DNA of 24,173 bases, taken from NCBI RefSeq assembly GCF_030147005.1, contig NZ_JASLAW010000087.1:1-24173 (forward strand), in the 5' to 3' direction. Of the stretch, positions 8,820-16,678 are shown in pieces (the stretch's first letter is position 1; every line of letters begins with the position of its first letter). Position numbers and translations under genes: made by a program. The notes under the pieces were generated by a model, which saw nothing but the letters and a program-made list of their open reading frames with translations, was not told the origin of the DNA and did not search any database. This DNA is from Pseudomonas sp. GTDB taxonomy: Bacteria > Pseudomonadota > Gammaproteobacteria > Pseudomonadales > Pseudomonadaceae.

Positions 8820-9821
8820 TCAAACCCAGCGTAACCGTCGAAAAAGCCACCACTGACCCAGCGCCACCGAGACCATCAGCAGGCAGGCAATCATGAATCC
8901 GTAGGGGCTGCTGGAAAAAGGTATTCCCCCCACGTTGATGCCCAGCAAGCCGGTCAGGAAACTCATCGGCAAGAAGATGCCGGTGATGATTCCGAAGCGG
9001 TACATGGTGCGGTTCATGCGCAGGCTCAAGCGCCGGTCTTCTGCCTCAAGCACAAGCCCCACGCGCTCCCGAGCCAGTTCGAGCTCTTCCAGATAACGGG
9101 TCAGGCTGTTGTGCAATTCGTTCCAATAGTCGGCGTCGTCGTCACAGAACCACGCCAATTTGATTCGCGTCAGCTGGGCAAAAATATCCCGCTGCGGCGC
9201 CAGAAAACGCTTCAACCCAGCCGCTCGCCGACGGATCTGCAAGACGCTGCCGTGCTCCGGCGTGTACCGTTCGTCGGCGTCGAGTTTTTCTTCCTCGGAA
9301 TCGACAATTTCAGACAGCCCGGTAACCAGATCCTGCACTTTGTTGGTCAGGTACTGCGCCATATAAAGGATGAGTTCAGACGCGGTTCTGGGGCCTTTAC
9401 CCTCGGCCAATTGCGCCAGCAGCTCATCGGTGGCGCGCAAAGGGCGCAAACGCAGGGAAATCACACGTTCAGCGGCTGCAAAAATGCGGACCGATACCAT
9501 GTCTTCCGGTTCCGCGCCGGGATTGAGGTTGATCCCGCGCAGAAACAGCAGCAATTCGGCATCCGGCAACGGCAACAGTCGAGGACGGGTGTTTTCTTCC
9601 AGCAGAAGGTCGCACGCAAACTCGCTCAAACCGCTGGATTTGCGCAGCCAGGTCTGGGTTTGAGGATGGCTGCGGTCCCAGTGCAGCCACAGGCTTTCCT
9701 GGGGCTGCAGTTGCAACTGATCAAGCTCAGTCCGGGCAATCGAACGCGCACCGCCTTTACCATCCAGCACCAGGGCATGCACCAGCCCCCATTGCGCGTT
9801 TTCTTCCTCGAACATCCTCAT
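8820..9821 (-). CDS. cmaX: CorA/ZntB-family divalent metal transporter CmaX
   Basis: A 333-residue CorA-superfamily protein. The long N-terminal cytoplasmic alpha/beta domain leads into a long helix (EEKLDADERYTPEHGS onward). Two C-terminal transmembrane segments follow, at about 275-295 and 305-327. The loop between them reads TGLLGINVGGIPF: the CorA-type Gly-x-Asn signature appears as GINVGG, closer to ZntB-like members than to the GMN of CorA. Likely substrates are Mg2+, Zn2+ or related ions. Two ATGs two codons apart (9821 and 9815) are both possible starts, with an AAAGG upstream. It begins 19 bases after the rraA stop, which suggests co-transcription. Confidence 0.88.
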   Translation of the reverse strand: MRMFEEENAQWGLVHALVLDGKGGARSIARTELDQLQLQPQESLWLHWDRSHPQTQTWLRKSSGLSEFACDLLLEENTRPRLLPLPDAELLLFLRGINLNPGAEPEDMVSVRIFAAAERVISLRLRPLRATDELLAQLAEGKGPRTASELILYMAQYLTNKVQDLVTGLSEIVDSEEEKLDADERYTPEHGSVLQIRRRAAGLKRFLAPQRDIFAQLTRIKLAWFCDDDADYWNELHNSLTRYLEELELARERVGLVLEAEDRRLSLRMNRTMYRFGIITGIFLPMSFLTGLLGINVGGIPFSSSPYGFMIACLLMVSVALGQWWLFRRLRWV

Positions 9822-9840
9822 CCCTTTCCGCTACTGCTGT

Positions 9841-10332
9841 TTATTCAGGCATTTTCAGTGGGCTGGGCGAGACGATCACCCCGTTATTATCGGCATACAC
9901 GTATTCGCCCGGACGGAACGTCACGCCCGCAAAGGTCACCACCACGTTCAGGTCACCGAGGCCGCGCTTGTCGGTTTTCATCGGATGGGAAGCCAGCGCC
10001 TGCACACCAAGATCGGTCTGCGCAATAACATCGACATCGCGGATGCAACCGTAGATCACCATGCCTTCCCAGCCGTTTTTTGCGGCTTTCTCGGCGATCA
10101 TGTCACCCAGCAACGCGCGCCGCAGCGAACCACCACCATCGACCACCAACACCTTACCGGTGCCGGGCTGCTCGGCCTGTGCCTTGACCAGGGAGTTATC
10201 TTCAAAGCATTTGACGGTGACAATTTCGCCGCCAAAGGAATCTCGGCCACCGAAGTTGCTGAACATCGGCTCGACCACCTGTACCAGCTCCGGGTAAGCG
10301 TCGCACAGGTCGGGGGTCACGTAATGGTTCAT
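9841..10332 (-). CDS. rraA: RraA-family protein (RNase E activity regulator or HMG aldolase)
   Basis: A 163-residue protein with the RraA fold, starting MNHYVTPDLCDAYPELV. It contains GGGSLRRALLGD and, 20 residues after that GD pair, IRDVDV. This Gly-Asp-x20-Arg-Asp spacing is shared by RraA proteins and by class II 4-hydroxy-4-methyl-2-oxoglutarate aldolases, so either activity is possible from sequence alone. The start is the ATG at 10330-10332, supported by AGGAG eight bases upstream; a longer in-frame opening adds 12 residues without support. It is the first gene of the minus-strand run that continues with cmaX. Confidence 0.9.
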   Translation of the reverse strand: MNHYVTPDLCDAYPELVQVVEPMFSNFGGRDSFGGEIVTVKCFEDNSLVKAQAEQPGTGKVLVVDGGGSLRRALLGDMIAEKAAKNGWEGMVIYGCIRDVDVIAQTDLGVQALASHPMKTDKRGLGDLNVVVTFAGVTFRPGEYVYADNNGVIVSPSPLKMPE

Positions 10333-10561
10333 CGGGAAACTCCTGTCGTCAAAGAAGAGGTCGGACATCCACGGTGTACATCAGAAAAACGTCTTGCAAC
10401 AGGCATTCTTTAGGGGCTGGGTCACTGACGCCGGCCATGATCAGACTCACCCGAGCGTAACGCAACAGCCGTTACGCGACTGAATATGACCAGAAACGCC
10501 CGAGGCGTCATATCTTAGCCGCAACCACTCAACAGTGAAACGCCCAACGTAGAGCGCTTCG
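10333..10561. other. Intergenic region between the hydrolase gene and rraA, with two small hairpins
   Basis: This 229-base gap must hold the rraA promoter, since the hydrolase ends at 10562. Two structures are visible. A perfect 8-bp inverted repeat, GCGTAACG / CGTTACGC, lies at 10455-10462 and 10470-10477 with a seven-base loop. A short hairpin, ACGCC CGA GGCGT, lies at 10496-10508 and on the minus strand is followed by TTTC, so it is a weak candidate terminator for the hydrolase gene. No promoter could be assigned with confidence. Confidence 0.5.
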
Positions 10562-11551
10562 TCAAACCGCCACGGCCACCTCGGGCTCGATGCCGAACAA
10601 AGGTGTCAACGGGTCTTTCAACCAACGCTCCACCAAGGGCCACACCTGGGCCTGTGCGGCTTTGCTGACCAGCATTTGCACATGCCCGAAATCTTCGGTA
10701 AACCCCTGCCGACGCCCCAGGCACAGGTACTGGCGATGCTCGCTGCCGACTTGCTCGAACAGCTTGCGACACGCCCAGTCCGGATCTTGCCGGTCGCCCG
10801 CCGCGCTGACCGCCAACAGCGGCACATCGACCTCTGCCAAGCCCTTCCACCAATCACGTTCGGCATCGCCAAAGCGGCCGAACAGGCCATTCCAACGCAT
10901 TGCTTCGATCATCACACCGGCCGGCTCGTCCTCGGGCCCGCGCTTGAATCGTGGACCGGACACCTGGGCAAGCCGCTTCAAAATAAATCGGCCGCCCCAC
11001 TCCACCGGTGGAATTTTCAACGGCCAATGCCTGCGACTGATCTGGCAACCAAATAACGCCACCGAAGCCACTGACTGCGCGTTCAGGTAATGCCCGCCCA
11101 GCGCTGCGGCCAACGTCGTGGCGCCGAGGGAATACCCGACCCAATGCGGCACTTGCCCGCTTTGCTCGTGCACGAACGCACCGATGGCCGGCAAATCGTA
11201 GCGCGCGTAATCGGCGACACGGTTGCGGGCGTAGTCGTGGTTGCGCTTGGACAGGCCATGACCGCGCATTTCCGGGATCCAGACATCAAACCCCTGGCGC
11301 GCCAGGTGAGCCCCCAGGCCGACGCCCTTGGGCGAATACCAGAAGCGCCGATTGGAAAAACTGCCATGCAATAAAATAACCGGCGTGCCCCGGTTTTCCG
11401 GGACATCAGCCAGGCCCAGACGGGTAACCGCCAGCTCGACGGTACCGTCGGGGCTGTTACCGGGTTTGAGGCGGTACACGTCTTCACTCAGGTCGCCACG
11501 ACGTTCAGCACTGATCAGGGCGACGGGAAACAGGTTGCTGCTGCTTTGCAT
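10562..11551 (-). CDS. Alpha/beta-fold hydrolase, serine esterase/lipase-like
   Basis: A 329-residue alpha/beta hydrolase. The oxyanion-hole motif VILLHGSFSNRRF (near residue 60) and the nucleophile elbow GYSLG (Ser141) are clear. The acid is probably the Asp in SAAGDRQDP, and the catalytic His is in DFGHVQML near the C-terminus. There is no signal peptide, so it should be cytoplasmic. The substrate is unknown. The start is taken as the ATG at 11549-11551; an in-frame TTG five codons earlier overlaps a terminator. An intrinsic terminator ends only about 13 bases upstream of this ATG, which separates the gene from ppsA transcription or makes it depend on read-through. Confidence 0.85.
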   Translation of the reverse strand: MQSSSNLFPVALISAERRGDLSEDVYRLKPGNSPDGTVELAVTRLGLADVPENRGTPVILLHGSFSNRRFWYSPKGVGLGAHLARQGFDVWIPEMRGHGLSKRNHDYARNRVADYARYDLPAIGAFVHEQSGQVPHWVGYSLGATTLAAALGGHYLNAQSVASVALFGCQISRRHWPLKIPPVEWGGRFILKRLAQVSGPRFKRGPEDEPAGVMIEAMRWNGLFGRFGDAERDWWKGLAEVDVPLLAVSAAGDRQDPDWACRKLFEQVGSEHRQYLCLGRRQGFTEDFGHVQMLVSKAAQAQVWPLVERWLKDPLTPLFGIEPEVAVAV

Positions 11552-11564
11552 AATGCTCTTGCAC

Positions 11565-11597
11565 AAAAAAGGGCGGCGTCCGGCAGGAGTTCCGCCC
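11565..11597 (-). terminator. Intrinsic terminator between ppsA and the hydrolase gene
   Basis: Reading the minus strand, GGGCGG (11597-11592) pairs with CCGCCC (11576-11571) across a 15-base loop and is followed directly by six T (11570-11565). This is a standard intrinsic terminator for ppsA, placed just before the hydrolase ATG at 11551. Confidence 0.75.
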
Positions 11598-11611
11598 TGT
11601 ACAGATAAGAA

Positions 11612-11640
11612 TGCCGGTCACCCGCAATGGGTGGCCGGCA
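11612..11640. terminator. Stem-loop directly downstream of ppsA
   Basis: A 12-bp stem, TGCCGGTCACCC with GGGTGGCCGGCA, has a five-base loop and one G-T pair. It lies 17 bases after the ppsA stop. The minus-strand T tract is poor (TCTTATCT), so it may act as an mRNA 3'-end stabiliser in tandem with the true terminator at 11565-11597. Confidence 0.6.
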
Positions 11641-11657
11641 CTTTTGACATAGCGACG

Positions 11658-14033
11658 TTAAGCGGACGCTTGGCCTTCGGCGAGGAAGAACCAGGTTTCA
11701 AGCACCGAATCCGGGTTCAGCGAAACACTTTCGATACCCTGCTCCATCAGCCATTTAGCCAGGTCAGGGTGATCGGAAGGGCCCTGGCCGCAGATACCGA
11801 TGTACTTGCCGGCCTTGTTACAGGCCTGGATGGCGTTGGCCAGCAGCTTCTTGACCGCAGGATTACGCTCGTCGAACAGGTGAGCGATGATCCCGGAGTC
11901 GCGGTCCAGGCCCAGGGTCAGCTGAGTCAGGTCGTTGGAGCCGATGGAGAAACCGTCGAAGAACTCCAGGAATTCTTCGGCCAGGATGGCGTTGGACGGC
12001 AGCTCGCACATCATGATCACGCGCAGGCCGTTCTCGCCGCGAGTCAAACCGTTTTCGGCCAGCAGGTCGACCACCTGGCTCGCCTCGCCCAGGGTACGCA
12101 CGAACGGCACCATGATTTCGACGTTGGTCAGCCCCATCTCGTTGCGCACACGCTTGAGGGCGCGGCATTCGAGTTCGAAGCAGTCACGGAACGCTTCGCT
12201 GATGTAACGCGAGGCACCACGGAAACCCAGCATCGGGTTTTCTTCTTCCGGCTCGTAGAGCTTGCCGCCGATCAGGTTGGCGTATTCGTTGGACTTGAAG
12301 TCGGACAGGCGCACGATGACTTTTTTCGGGTAGAACGCCGCAGCGAGGGTGCTGATGCCTTCCACCAGCTTCTCGACGTAGAAGCCCACCGGGTCGTTGT
12401 AGCCGGCGATGCGCTTGTCGACGCTTTCCTTGATGTCCAGTGGCAGGCCGTCGTAGTTCAACAGGGCCTTGGGGTGCACGCCGATCATGCGGTTGATGAT
12501 GAACTCCAGGCGGGCCAGGCCCACACCGGCGTTCGGCAACTGCGCGAAGTCGAAGGCGCGGTCCGGGTTGCCGACGTTCATCATGATCTTGAACGGCAGG
12601 TCCGGCATGGCGTCGATGGAGTTCTGCTTGATGTCGAAGCCCAACTCGCCTTCGAAGATGAAGCCGGTGTCGCCTTCGGCGCAGGACACGGTCACGCCCT
12701 GGCCATCTTTCAACAACTGCGTGGCGTTGCCGCAACCGACGACTGCGGGAATCCCCAGCTCACGGGCGATGATCGCCGCGTGGCACGTACGCCCGCCACG
12801 GTTGGTGACAATGGCGCTGGCGCGCTTCATCACCGGTTCCCAGTCCGGGTCGGTCATGTCGGAGACCAGCACGTCACCCGGCTGGACTTTATCCATCTCG
12901 GACACGTCCTTGATGATGCGTACCTTGCCGGCGCCGATGCGCTGGCCGATGGCACGGCCTTCCACCAGCACGGTGCCGGTTTCCTTGAGCAGGTAGCGTT
13001 CCATGACGTTGGCCGAGGTGCGGCTCTTAACGGTTTCGGGGCGGGCCTGCACGATGTACAGCTTGCCGTCGTCACCGTCCTTGGCCCATTCGATGTCCAT
13101 CGGGCACTTGTAGTGCTTTTCGATGATCATCGCTTGTTTGGCCAGTTCGCTGACTTCAGCGTCGCTCAGGCAGAAGCGCGCACGCTCGGCCTTGTCGACG
13201 TCAACGGTCTTGACCGAACGACCGGCCTTGGCCTCGTCGCCGTAGATCATTTTGATCGCCTTGCTGCCCAGGTTGCGGCGCAGGATGGCCGGGCGGCCGG
13301 CTTCAAGGGTGTGCTTGTGTACGTAGAATTCGTCCGGGTTGACCGCGCCTTGTACGACGGTTTCGCCCAGGCCGTAGGCGCCGGTGATAAACACCACGTC
13401 ACGGAAGCCCGATTCGGTATCCAGAGTGAACATCACGCCGGCAGTGCCGGTTTCCGAACGCACCATGCGCTGCACGCCGGCAGACAGGGCCACCAGCTTG
13501 TGATCGAACCCTTGGTGTACACGATAGGAAATGGCGCGGTCGTTGAACAGCGAGGCAAACACTTCCTTGGCCGCGCGGATCACGTTTTCCACGCCGCGTA
13601 TATTAAGGAAGGTTTCTTGCTGACCGGCGAACGAGGCATCCGGCAAATCTTCGGCAGTGGCCGAGGAGCGCACGGCGACGGCCATATCCGGGTTACCGGC
13701 GGACAAGGTGGCGAAGGCGGTGCGGATTTCGTCGTTGAGCTTCTCGGGGAACTCGGCTTCCATGATCCACTGGCGGATCTGGGCGCCGGTTTTGGCCAGG
13801 GCATTGACGTCATCGACGTCCAGGGCATCCAGCGCAGCGTGGATCTGGTCGTTGAGGCCGCTCAGCTCGAGGAAGTCACGGTAAGCCTGGGCCGTGGTGG
13901 CGAAACCACCTGGCACCGAGACACCAGCGCCTGCAAGATTACTGATCATCTCGCCGAGGGATGCGTTCTTGCCCCCTACGTGCTCTACATCATGGACGCC
14001 GAGCTTATCGAGGGAAACTACGTACTCTACCAA
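11658..14033 (-). CDS. ppsA: Phosphoenolpyruvate synthase (pyruvate, water dikinase)
   Basis: A 791-residue enzyme that converts pyruvate and ATP to PEP, AMP and phosphate during gluconeogenesis. The N-terminal ATP-grasp-type nucleotide-binding domain includes VGGKNASLGEM and VRSSATAEDLPDASFAGQ. The central phosphohistidine domain reads NRGGRTCHAAIIARE, with His418 as the phosphate carrier and Thr416 as the expected target of PpsR. The C-terminal PEP/pyruvate barrel ends with the active-site Cys in GICGQGPSD. The start is TTG at 14031-14033, preceded by GGAG at a spacing of eight bases; the protein then reads VEYVVSLDKLGVHD as expected for the family. It is divergent from its regulator ppsR across 178 bases. 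Confidence 0.97.
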   Translation of the reverse strand: MVEYVVSLDKLGVHDVEHVGGKNASLGEMISNLAGAGVSVPGGFATTAQAYRDFLELSGLNDQIHAALDALDVDDVNALAKTGAQIRQWIMEAEFPEKLNDEIRTAFATLSAGNPDMAVAVRSSATAEDLPDASFAGQQETFLNIRGVENVIRAAKEVFASLFNDRAISYRVHQGFDHKLVALSAGVQRMVRSETGTAGVMFTLDTESGFRDVVFITGAYGLGETVVQGAVNPDEFYVHKHTLEAGRPAILRRNLGSKAIKMIYGDEAKAGRSVKTVDVDKAERARFCLSDAEVSELAKQAMIIEKHYKCPMDIEWAKDGDDGKLYIVQARPETVKSRTSANVMERYLLKETGTVLVEGRAIGQRIGAGKVRIIKDVSEMDKVQPGDVLVSDMTDPDWEPVMKRASAIVTNRGGRTCHAAIIARELGIPAVVGCGNATQLLKDGQGVTVSCAEGDTGFIFEGELGFDIKQNSIDAMPDLPFKIMMNVGNPDRAFDFAQLPNAGVGLARLEFIINRMIGVHPKALLNYDGLPLDIKESVDKRIAGYNDPVGFYVEKLVEGISTLAAAFYPKKVIVRLSDFKSNEYANLIGGKLYEPEEENPMLGFRGASRYISEAFRDCFELECRALKRVRNEMGLTNVEIMVPFVRTLGEASQVVDLLAENGLTRGENGLRVIMMCELPSNAILAEEFLEFFDGFSIGSNDLTQLTLGLDRDSGIIAHLFDERNPAVKKLLANAIQACNKAGKYIGICGQGPSDHPDLAKWLMEQGIESVSLNPDSVLETWFFLAEGQASA

Positions 14034-14211
14034 GGTGATCTCTCCACTTTCTGTGTTGGAAAAGCTCAGGACGCCGGCTGCTCAGTAGGAGCAAACGCCA
14101 GCGCTTGTGGCCTGGACCTGGAAAATAAGTGAGAATGCGGCCCACTGCGGGACAGCAAAATCGCGCCTATCATATCCAAGATTCGCCATCAGCTTAAGGC
14201 CCAGGGCTCAA
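14034..14211. promoter_or_regulatory. Divergent promoter region between ppsA and ppsR
   Basis: This 178-base spacer must carry promoters for both genes. The ribosome-binding sites are visible: GGAG for ppsA, and AGGG five to six bases before the ppsR ATG at 14212. No strong sigma-70 pair or operator palindrome could be assigned by eye. Confidence 0.45.
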
Positions 14212-15030
14212 ATGAAACGATCTGCTTTCTTTATTTCCGATGGCACCGGCATCACGGCCGAAACACTGGGCCAGAGCCTGCTTGCGCAGTTCGAAAACAT
14301 TACCTTCGCCAAATTCACGCGGCCTTATATAGACAGCGTGGATAAAGCGCGGGCCATGGTACAACAAATCAATCTGGCGGCTGAAAAAGACGGTTTTCGC
14401 CCGATCATTTTCGACACCATCGTCAATCAAGACATTCGTGAGATTCTCGCAACGTCGAATGGTTTCATGATCGACATTTTCTCCACGTTCCTGGCGCCAC
14501 TGGAACAGGAGCTGAGCGAGCATTCCTCTTACTCCGTAGGAAAGTCCCATTCCATTGGTCATAACTCCAACTATATGGAGCGTATCGAGGCGGTAAACTT
14601 TGCCCTCGACAATGATGACGGCGCCCGCACGCACTACTACGACAAGGCCGACCTGATCCTGGTTGGCGTGTCGCGCTGCGGCAAGACGCCGACCTGCCTG
14701 TATATGGCCATGCAATTCGGTATCCGCGCGGCCAACTACCCGCTGACCGAGGACGACATGGAGCACTTGACGCTGCCGGCCGCCCTGCGCGCGCATTCGC
14801 ACAAGCTGTTCGGCCTGACCATCGACCCGGACCGGCTCACTGCGATCCGCAATGAACGCAAGCCCAACAGCCGTTATTCGAGTTACGCACAGTGTGAGTT
14901 CGAAGTGCGCGAAGTGGAAAATCTGTTCCGCCGCGAGAATATTGCGCACATCAACTCCACGCATTTTTCGGTGGAGGAGATTTCGGCGAAGATTCTGGTG
15001 GAGAAAGGTGTGGAGCGCAGGTTCAAGTAG
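14212..15030 (+). CDS. ppsR: PEP synthase regulatory protein, bifunctional kinase/pyrophosphorylase
   Basis: A 272-residue protein of the DUF299/PPSRP family. Members inactivate PEP synthase by ADP-dependent phosphorylation of a threonine next to the catalytic histidine and reactivate it by phosphate-dependent removal. The P-loop GVSRCGKT lies at residues 152-159, and the N-terminal signature is FFISDGTGITAETLG. The start is set at the ATG at 14212, where MKRSAFFISDGTG begins and AGGG precedes; an upstream in-frame opening has no family similarity. It is divergent from ppsA, its substrate gene. Confidence 0.95.
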   Translation: MKRSAFFISDGTGITAETLGQSLLAQFENITFAKFTRPYIDSVDKARAMVQQINLAAEKDGFRPIIFDTIVNQDIREILATSNGFMIDIFSTFLAPLEQELSEHSSYSVGKSHSIGHNSNYMERIEAVNFALDNDDGARTHYYDKADLILVGVSRCGKTPTCLYMAMQFGIRAANYPLTEDDMEHLTLPAALRAHSHKLFGLTIDPDRLTAIRNERKPNSRYSSYAQCEFEVREVENLFRRENIAHINSTHFSVEEISAKILVEKGVERRFK

Positions 15031-15052
15031 AGTTGTGTTGCCTGAACTGGCG

Positions 15053-15136
15053 CCTTCGCGAGCAATCCCGCGCCCACATTTGCCTGCATTTCAGGGTTGA
15101 AACTCGACCAATGTGGCGCGGGCTTGCCCGCGAAGA
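15053..15136. repeat. REP pair (REPIN-like) between ppsR and the MocR gene
   Basis: Two REP-like halves lie in opposite orientation. The left half (15053-15081) contains CCTTCGCGAGCAATCCCGCG and the right half (15109-15136) contains GCGCGGGCTTGCCCGCGAAG. They share an imperfect inverted match including AATGTGG, with about 27 bases between them. This is the usual form of Pseudomonas REP doublets, found between convergent genes. Confidence 0.8.
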
Positions 15137-15150
15137 ACGATAACCCGATC

Positions 15151-16578
15151 TCACAGTTGAAACCGCCCCCCACCCTGCCCCAGCGCCGTGGCCAACGCAT
15201 CAAACCCCGCCCGTAACAACTGATCATCCCCCGACGTATTGCAGATACTGGCCCGAATAAACTGCGGCACCGCCGTCTGCCCCACGGCAAACGCCTCGGC
15301 GGTGGCGATCAGGTAGTTGTTCTGCTTGAGTTCCGCTTCGATTTCCGACGCGCGCCAGGGTTCGGGCACCTCGATCCAGAAGTGTGGGCTGTTGAGGTGG
15401 GTACGGTAGGCCAGCCCGTTCAGCAAGTCTTCGACCAACGCCTTGCGCCGGCTGATCTCGTTGATCTGCTGGCGCAGCAGATACTGCGCCGTGCCGTTTT
15501 CGATCCACTGGGTCGCCAGCTCCAGGGTCACGGGGGTGGCCATCCAGCAGGTCGAACGCAACGCCGCCGAAATGCGGCTGACCAGGGCTGGCGGCGCATG
15601 CACATACCCCACGCGCAGTCCGGCCGACACCGCTTTGCTCAGGCTGCTGATCAAAATCGTACGCTCGGGCGCAAAGGCGCTCAGCGGTGGCGGGCGATCT
15701 TCCACCAATACACCGTGGGCCTCGTCCTCGAGAATCAGCAGATTGTGTTCGCGACAGACCTTGACCAAGGCCTCCCGGCGCGCCACCGATAACACCGCCG
15801 TCGTAGGGTTCTGGATGGTCGGTGTGCAGTACAGCGCCGAAATCCGGTGATTACGACAGACTTCATCCAGCGCGCCCGGCAGCACGCCTTCTTCATCCAT
15901 CTCCAGCCCGATCAGCCGCACACCCAGCATACGCGCGGCAGTGATCAACCCTGGGTACGTCAGCTGCTCGGTGACCACCGTGTCGCCGGCGCGCAGCAGC
16001 GCCATCATCGCGCAGAGCAAACCGTGCTGGCCGCCATTGACGCAGATGACCTGCTCGGGAATCGGATGGAAGTCGCGCTGCACCAACCATTGCGCACCGG
16101 CTTCACGGTAGCGCGGCAGGCCAGCATCCGGGGTGTAGGCGCTGATGTCCTGAAGGAATTTGCCGTTGGTCGAAAGGGTTTGGAAGCTCTGGGCAAGGAA
16201 CACCGTTTCCTGCCCGGGAATATGCATGTTACGGCTCATATCGAAGTACTGGCGTGGCTCCTCGCTGAAATTGCGAAAGCCTTCATCACGCTGGCGCTCC
16301 ATCCCACGCTTGCGCACGAATGTGCCGTCACCCACACGCGCCACCACCAACCCTAACCGTTCCAGCTCACCGTAGGCGCGGCTGATGGTGCCGATGGTGA
16401 CACCCAGATTGTCGGAAAGCACCCGATGGGGCGGCAGTTTTCTTCCCGGTTCAATCGTGCCTTCAAGGATGCCCCTTTCCATGACATCGGACAGGCGCTT
16501 GTACTTCACGCCCTGACCGTTGGACAACCCCTCACGCATAATTGACACCATGTCAATATTTGTTTTGACAGTCATCAT
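15151..16578 (-). CDS. MocR-type transcriptional regulator (GntR winged helix fused to aminotransferase fold)
   Basis: A 475-residue PLP-dependent regulator. The GntR-type winged helix covers about residues 25-90 (LPPHRVLSDNLGVTIGTISRAYGELERLG). An aminotransferase class I domain follows, with the PLP Schiff-base lysine at Lys315 (SSLSKAVSAGLRVGY), Asp285 in LEDEAHG for the pyridine nitrogen, and Asn257 in QNPTT. Members sense amino acids or PLP adducts. It is divergent from the EamA exporter gene, so that operon is its probable target. The start is ambiguous: ATG-ATG at 16578/16575 follows AGGG, while an ATG at 16539 would leave a more usual ten-residue lead before the DNA-binding domain but has no ribosome-binding site. 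The ligand is unknown. Confidence 0.9.
   Translation of the reverse strand: MMTVKTNIDMVSIMREGLSNGQGVKYKRLSDVMERGILEGTIEPGRKLPPHRVLSDNLGVTIGTISRAYGELERLGLVVARVGDGTFVRKRGMERQRDEGFRNFSEEPRQYFDMSRNMHIPGQETVFLAQSFQTLSTNGKFLQDISAYTPDAGLPRYREAGAQWLVQRDFHPIPEQVICVNGGQHGLLCAMMALLRAGDTVVTEQLTYPGLITAARMLGVRLIGLEMDEEGVLPGALDEVCRNHRISALYCTPTIQNPTTAVLSVARREALVKVCREHNLLILEDEAHGVLVEDRPPPLSAFAPERTILISSLSKAVSAGLRVGYVHAPPALVSRISAALRSTCWMATPVTLELATQWIENGTAQYLLRQQINEISRRKALVEDLLNGLAYRTHLNSPHFWIEVPEPWRASEIEAELKQNNYLIATAEAFAVGQTAVPQFIRASICNTSGDDQLLRAGFDALATALGQGGGRFQL
16541..16570. promoter_or_regulatory. Cluster of three TTGACA/TGTCAA half-sites
   Basis: A perfect 7-3-7 inverted repeat, ATTGACA CCA TGTCAAT (16541-16557), is followed by a third TTGACA at 16565-16570. 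The outer direct repeats are 23 bases apart, near two helical turns. They fall at the very start of the regulator gene or just before it, depending on the true start codon. This is a plausible MocR operator. Confidence 0.5.
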
Positions 16579-16604
16579 TCGCCCTAATAGTGTGCTTTTG
16601 CGGG

Positions 16605-16622
16605 TTCAATCACCGGATTGAA
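16605..16622. promoter_or_regulatory. Perfect operator-like palindrome in the divergent promoter region
   Basis: TTCAATC ACCG GATTGAA is a perfect 7-4-7 inverted repeat. A further half-site resembling it (GTTCAATTCCGG, against GTTCAATCACCGG in the palindrome) begins at 16648, about 44 bases away. The palindrome covers the predicted transcription start of the regulator, so it could serve autoregulation and control of the exporter operon. Confidence 0.6.
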
Positions 16623-16647
16623 TCACTTATAACAAGTCCAATATAGA
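16618..16647 (+). promoter_or_regulatory. Predicted sigma-70-like promoter of the EamA operon
   Basis: TTGAAT (16618-16623) and TATAGA (16642-16647) are separated by 18 bases. They overlap, face to face, the predicted promoter of the MocR gene. The -35 box overlaps the right arm of the palindrome at 16605-16622. Confidence 0.45.
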
Positions 16648-16653
16648 GTTCAA
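16626..16653 (-). promoter_or_regulatory. Predicted sigma-70-like promoter of the MocR gene
   Basis: On the minus strand, TTGAAC (16653-16648) and TATAAG (16631-16626) are separated by 16 bases. A leader of about 40 bases would then precede the start at 16578. The -35 box lies inside the repeated TTCAAT motif. Confidence 0.45.
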
Positions 16654-16678
16654 TTCCGGCTCAGGGAAGCAATAAACG

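Noticed and set aside
9841..10332. Naming the RraA-like gene as an aldolase
   Set aside because: The Gly-Asp-x20-Arg-Asp spacing is shared by both activities, and the context (no aromatic catabolism genes) does not favour the aldolase, so the neutral RraA name is kept.
11328..14132. A 934-codon open frame on the plus strand, opposite ppsA
   Set aside because: It is the antisense shadow of ppsA, caused by high third-position GC. The product has no recognisable motifs, while the minus strand encodes a clear PEP synthase.
14107..14211. Upstream extension of ppsR
   Set aside because: No ribosome-binding site or family similarity; AGGG before the ATG at 14212 and the family N-terminus MKRSAFFISDGTG support the shorter form.
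15053..15136. Possible CRISPR or small mobile element after ppsR
   Set aside because: There are only two inverted halves and no regularly spaced direct repeats; it fits a Pseudomonas REP doublet.
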